From positions 1 to 54,445 of the forward strand of contig JAGBFB010000012.1 in NCBI GenBank assembly GCA_017936665.1: a stretch of DNA of 54,445 nt, written 5' to 3'. Position 1 is the stretch's first letter; each line of letters opens with the position of its first letter. Source of the stretch: Spirochaetaceae bacterium. GTDB lineage: Bacteria; Spirochaetota; Spirochaetia; Treponematales; Treponemataceae. Below are positions 52,454-54,445 of this stretch, piece by piece. Made by a program: the position numbers and the translations under genes. A model generated the notes under the pieces. The model was not told the DNA's origin. It worked only from the letters and a program-made list of their open reading frames with translations, and made no database searches.

Positions 52454-53062
52454 ATGGTAAAGATAAGTAATAAAATATTGATTATGAAGGAATTATCACA
52501 AATAAAAGATTATGCAAGCAAAAATTCAGTTCCTATTATGTTTGATGAAGGCATTGAATTCATTATAGATTATATAAAGAAAAATGATGTAAGTTTTATT
52601 TTAGAAATTGGTACTGCAATTGGATATTCAGCAATAAAATTTGCACAAATAAATCCTAATATTCGTGTTTTTACTATTGAATATGATATAGAACGCTATC
52701 ATGAGGCAGTTAAAAATATTGTAAATTTTAATTTAGATGACCAAATTACTGTTTTTTTAGGAGATGCCCTAAATTTTAATTTTACAGAAAAATTTGATTT
52801 AATCTTTATTGATGGTGCAAAATCTCAATATGTAAATTTTTTTGAAAAATACAAAAATAATTTAAAAAAAGATGGCGTTTTTATAAGTGATAATTTATTT
52901 TTTCATGGAATGGTAGAAAATCCTAAGTTAACACAAAACTATAGTACAATAAAATTGATACGAAAACTAAAACGCTACATAGATTTTCTAAAAGCAAATA
53001 CAGAATTTGAAACAACTTTCTACGAAATTGGAGATGGAGTGGCTGTGTCAAAAAGGAAATGA
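52454..53062 (+). CDS. O-methyltransferase family 3 protein (YrrM/TrmR-like)
   Basis: About 202 residues from ATG 52454. The SAM site is 'ILEIGTAIGYSAIKFA', with 'VFTIEYDIERYHEAVKN' and 'FDLIFIDGAKSQYVNFF' after it, and 'DGVFISDNLFFHGMV' as motif IV. Relatives methylate small catechols or, as TrmR, 5-hydroxyuridine in tRNA; the small size and lack of a plant-type insertion favour the tRNA enzyme, by inference. No ribosome site is visible at 52454 or at the later ATG 52484. Confidence 0.82.
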   Translation: MVKISNKILIMKELSQIKDYASKNSVPIMFDEGIEFIIDYIKKNDVSFILEIGTAIGYSAIKFAQINPNIRVFTIEYDIERYHEAVKNIVNFNLDDQITVFLGDALNFNFTEKFDLIFIDGAKSQYVNFFEKYKNNLKKDGVFISDNLFFHGMVENPKLTQNYSTIKLIRKLKRYIDFLKANTEFETTFYEIGDGVAVSKRK

Positions 53063-53128
53063 ATAATTTATTAAAATTAGAAATTGAAAAAAACAAAGAA
53101 ATTATTTATAATATGTTGTGTATTTATT

Positions 53129-54127
53129 ATGATTAATATTTCTGAGAAAACTTTAAAAGGATATAAATTTATAGATCTCTTTGCTGGTATTGGTGGTTTT
53201 CATCTTGCTCTTTCATCTTTAGGAGCAGAGTGTGTTTATGCTAATGAATGGGATAAATATGCTAAAGATGTTTATAAAAGTAATTTCTCCATTGTACCTG
53301 ATGATGATATTACTAAAGTTGATGAAAATACAATTCCTAGTCATGATATTTTATGTGCAGGTTTCCCTTGTCAAGCTTTTTCTATAAGTGGAAAACAAAG
53401 AGGCTTTGAAGATAGTCGTGGAACATTGTTTTTTGATGTTGCTAGAATTGTAAAAGCAAAAAAACCAAAAGTAGTTTTTATGGAAAATGTAAAAAATTTC
53501 GAAATTCACGATAACGGAAATACACTTTCAGTTGTAAAAAGAACGATGGAAGAATTAGGATATGTTTTTTATTATAAAGTGTTAAATGCAGTCGATTATG
53601 GAATTCCTCAAAAAAGAGAACGAATCTATATGGTTTGTTTTAGAAATGATTTATTTTTTTCATCTTTTTCTTTTCCTAAACCATTTAAATTGTTAAAACA
53701 TGTTGAAGATTTTTTATTAAAAGATGAAAATTTAGTAAAAGATTTATATGTTTATAGAAGTGATGTTTTTTTTAATCAAAGGTTAGATAATGAATATAGT
53801 AATAAATCAATTAGGTTGGGAATAGTAAACAAAGGTGGTCAAGGTGAAAGAATTTATAGTACCAAAGGAATTGCTATTACTCTTTCAGCTTATGGAGGGG
53901 GTGTTTTTTCAAAAACAGGTGGATATTTTATTAATGGTAAAACTAGAAAATTACATCCTCGCGAATGTGCTAGAATAATGGGATATCCAGATGAATATAA
54001 ATTAAGTGATAACAAAAATCAGGCTTACCAACAACTAGGAAATTCTGTGGTTGTTGATGTGTTACAGTATATTGCCATCGAAATTGGAAAGGCTCTATTT
54101 TCAGAGCCTAATATAAAAACAGCTTAG
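53129..54127 (+). CDS. DNA (cytosine-5) methyltransferase
   Basis: 332 residues with the ordered C5-MTase motifs: I 'FIDLFAGIGGFHLAL', II 'YANEWD', IV 'GFPCQAFSISG' with the catalytic Cys81, VI 'FMENVKNF', VIII 'QKRERIYMV', then a short target-recognition domain (~200-260), and IX-X 'LHPRECARIMGYP' and 'QLGNSVVV'. It is probably the modification half of a type II restriction system or an orphan methylase. The recognition sequence cannot be read off. Start ATG 53129 is preferred over upstream codons lacking homology. A convergent gene overlaps its stop. Confidence 0.93.
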   Translation: MINISEKTLKGYKFIDLFAGIGGFHLALSSLGAECVYANEWDKYAKDVYKSNFSIVPDDDITKVDENTIPSHDILCAGFPCQAFSISGKQRGFEDSRGTLFFDVARIVKAKKPKVVFMENVKNFEIHDNGNTLSVVKRTMEELGYVFYYKVLNAVDYGIPQKRERIYMVCFRNDLFFSSFSFPKPFKLLKHVEDFLLKDENLVKDLYVYRSDVFFNQRLDNEYSNKSIRLGIVNKGGQGERIYSTKGIAITLSAYGGGVFSKTGGYFINGKTRKLHPRECARIMGYPDEYKLSDNKNQAYQQLGNSVVVDVLQYIAIEIGKALFSEPNIKTA

Positions 54128-54445
54128 TCTATAAATTCTGATTTAAATTTTTCTAAATCTCTATTATTTTGTTCTCCAATTAGAGTTATTTCAAAAATAA
54201 CATTGGGATTTGAAGTCTTTGATAATTTAGTAATTTTAAATTTATTTTGTTCAGGTTTCAATTGATATCGATTTTTTTCTCCAGTTAATTTATATGTAAT
54301 AGGTTCGGCATCAATTTCTGTAAATACATATTTATCTTCTTGATAAAGTTTATTAAATTTAAAGCCTTCTGTGTTCAAAGCATATTTTATATCATCAAAA
54401 TCTTTAAATGTTGGATTTGATGAACCACTTTTTTTTGTTCTATAA
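54124..54445 (-). CDS. Unknown protein, C-terminal part (runs off the window)
   Basis: At least 106 residues, open to the window edge. The visible end is Lys-, Asn- and Glu-rich with alternating strands ('YKLTGEKNRYQLKPEQNKFK', 'NPNVIFEITLIGEQN'). Its stop overlaps the cytosine methyltransferase stop, so the two converge. A cognate restriction endonuclease is possible by position, but nothing in this fragment shows it. The TTG at 54378 is not a reliable start, because the frame continues upstream. Confidence 0.6.
   Translation of the reverse strand, partial: YRTKKSGSSNPTFKDFDDIKYALNTEGFKFNKLYQEDKYVFTEIDAEPITYKLTGEKNRYQLKPEQNKFKITKLSKTSNPNVIFEITLIGEQNNRDLEKFKSEFID

Overview
The window reads as chromosomal DNA of a low-GC treponeme (spirochaete). 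Three things support this. First, the gene neighbourhoods are treponeme-like: mltG-dnaG-rpoD-zinc-ribbon protein-rnpB-TPR protein-mreBCD-mrdA-rodA, flgF-flgG-flgJ, and ruvCAB-queA. Second, there are many spirochaete-style lipoproteins and secreted proteins with SH3b or FGE-sulfatase domains. Third, the coding sequences are strongly AT-biased. The species cannot be named from the sequence alone.

Layout. 1-1544: the tail of an Rpn-type nuclease/transposase gene, tRNA-Val with promoter and terminator, and cysK on the minus strand. 1712-7815: one very long modular surface lipoprotein (Ig-like, jelly-roll and beta-helix modules, then an FGE-sulfatase domain) broken into four reading frames. Two breaks lie exactly on runs of nine G, and all three lie in a Ser-Gly-Gly-Gly linker. 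7816-8240: short hairpins followed by a 188-bp dispersed repeat that ends in a sigma70-type promoter. 8241-11476: ruvC, ruvA, ruvB, queA. 11481-11650: tandem repeats and a hairpin. 11670-18213 (minus): a six-gene operon headed by a NusG-family antiterminator, with a sugar-nucleotide 4,6-dehydratase, a DegT-type aminotransferase and three molybdenum-hydroxylase-like subunits; the large subunit has lost the usual cofactor motifs. 18309-20719: two secreted proteins, the second with a SPOR domain. 20979-23142: flagellar rod genes. 23143-23835: a 690-bp repeat-rich gap that ends in a second copy of the promoter-bearing repeat, in front of trpS.

25002-30203: a Phe/Asn-rich secreted protein, cca, a thiamine pyrophosphokinase, an SPFH-like membrane protein, a small membrane protein, aroH-type chorismate mutase, tRNA-Thr and tRNA-Tyr. 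30204-44340: a long co-directional block for replication, transcription and cell-shape functions, including the RNase P RNA. 44375-47563: two SH3b proteins and a lipoprotein of foreign-looking composition. 47669-52426 (minus): a Gld-like ABC exporter with a DUF4340-like partner, and RNase Z. 52454-54445: an O-methyltransferase, a C5-cytosine DNA methyltransferase, and a partial gene running off the edge.

How parts work together. RNase Z, RNase P RNA and the CCA-adding enzyme are all present, and none of the three tRNA genes encodes CCA. RuvABC form the Holliday-junction machine. MreBCD, PBP2, RodA and MltG build and trim the cell wall. The most unusual systems are the poly-G-interrupted lipoprotein, the antiterminator-led operon with a degenerate molybdoenzyme-like trio, and the promoter-carrying repeat. 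Several operon-head genes also seem to start translation right at the predicted transcription start.
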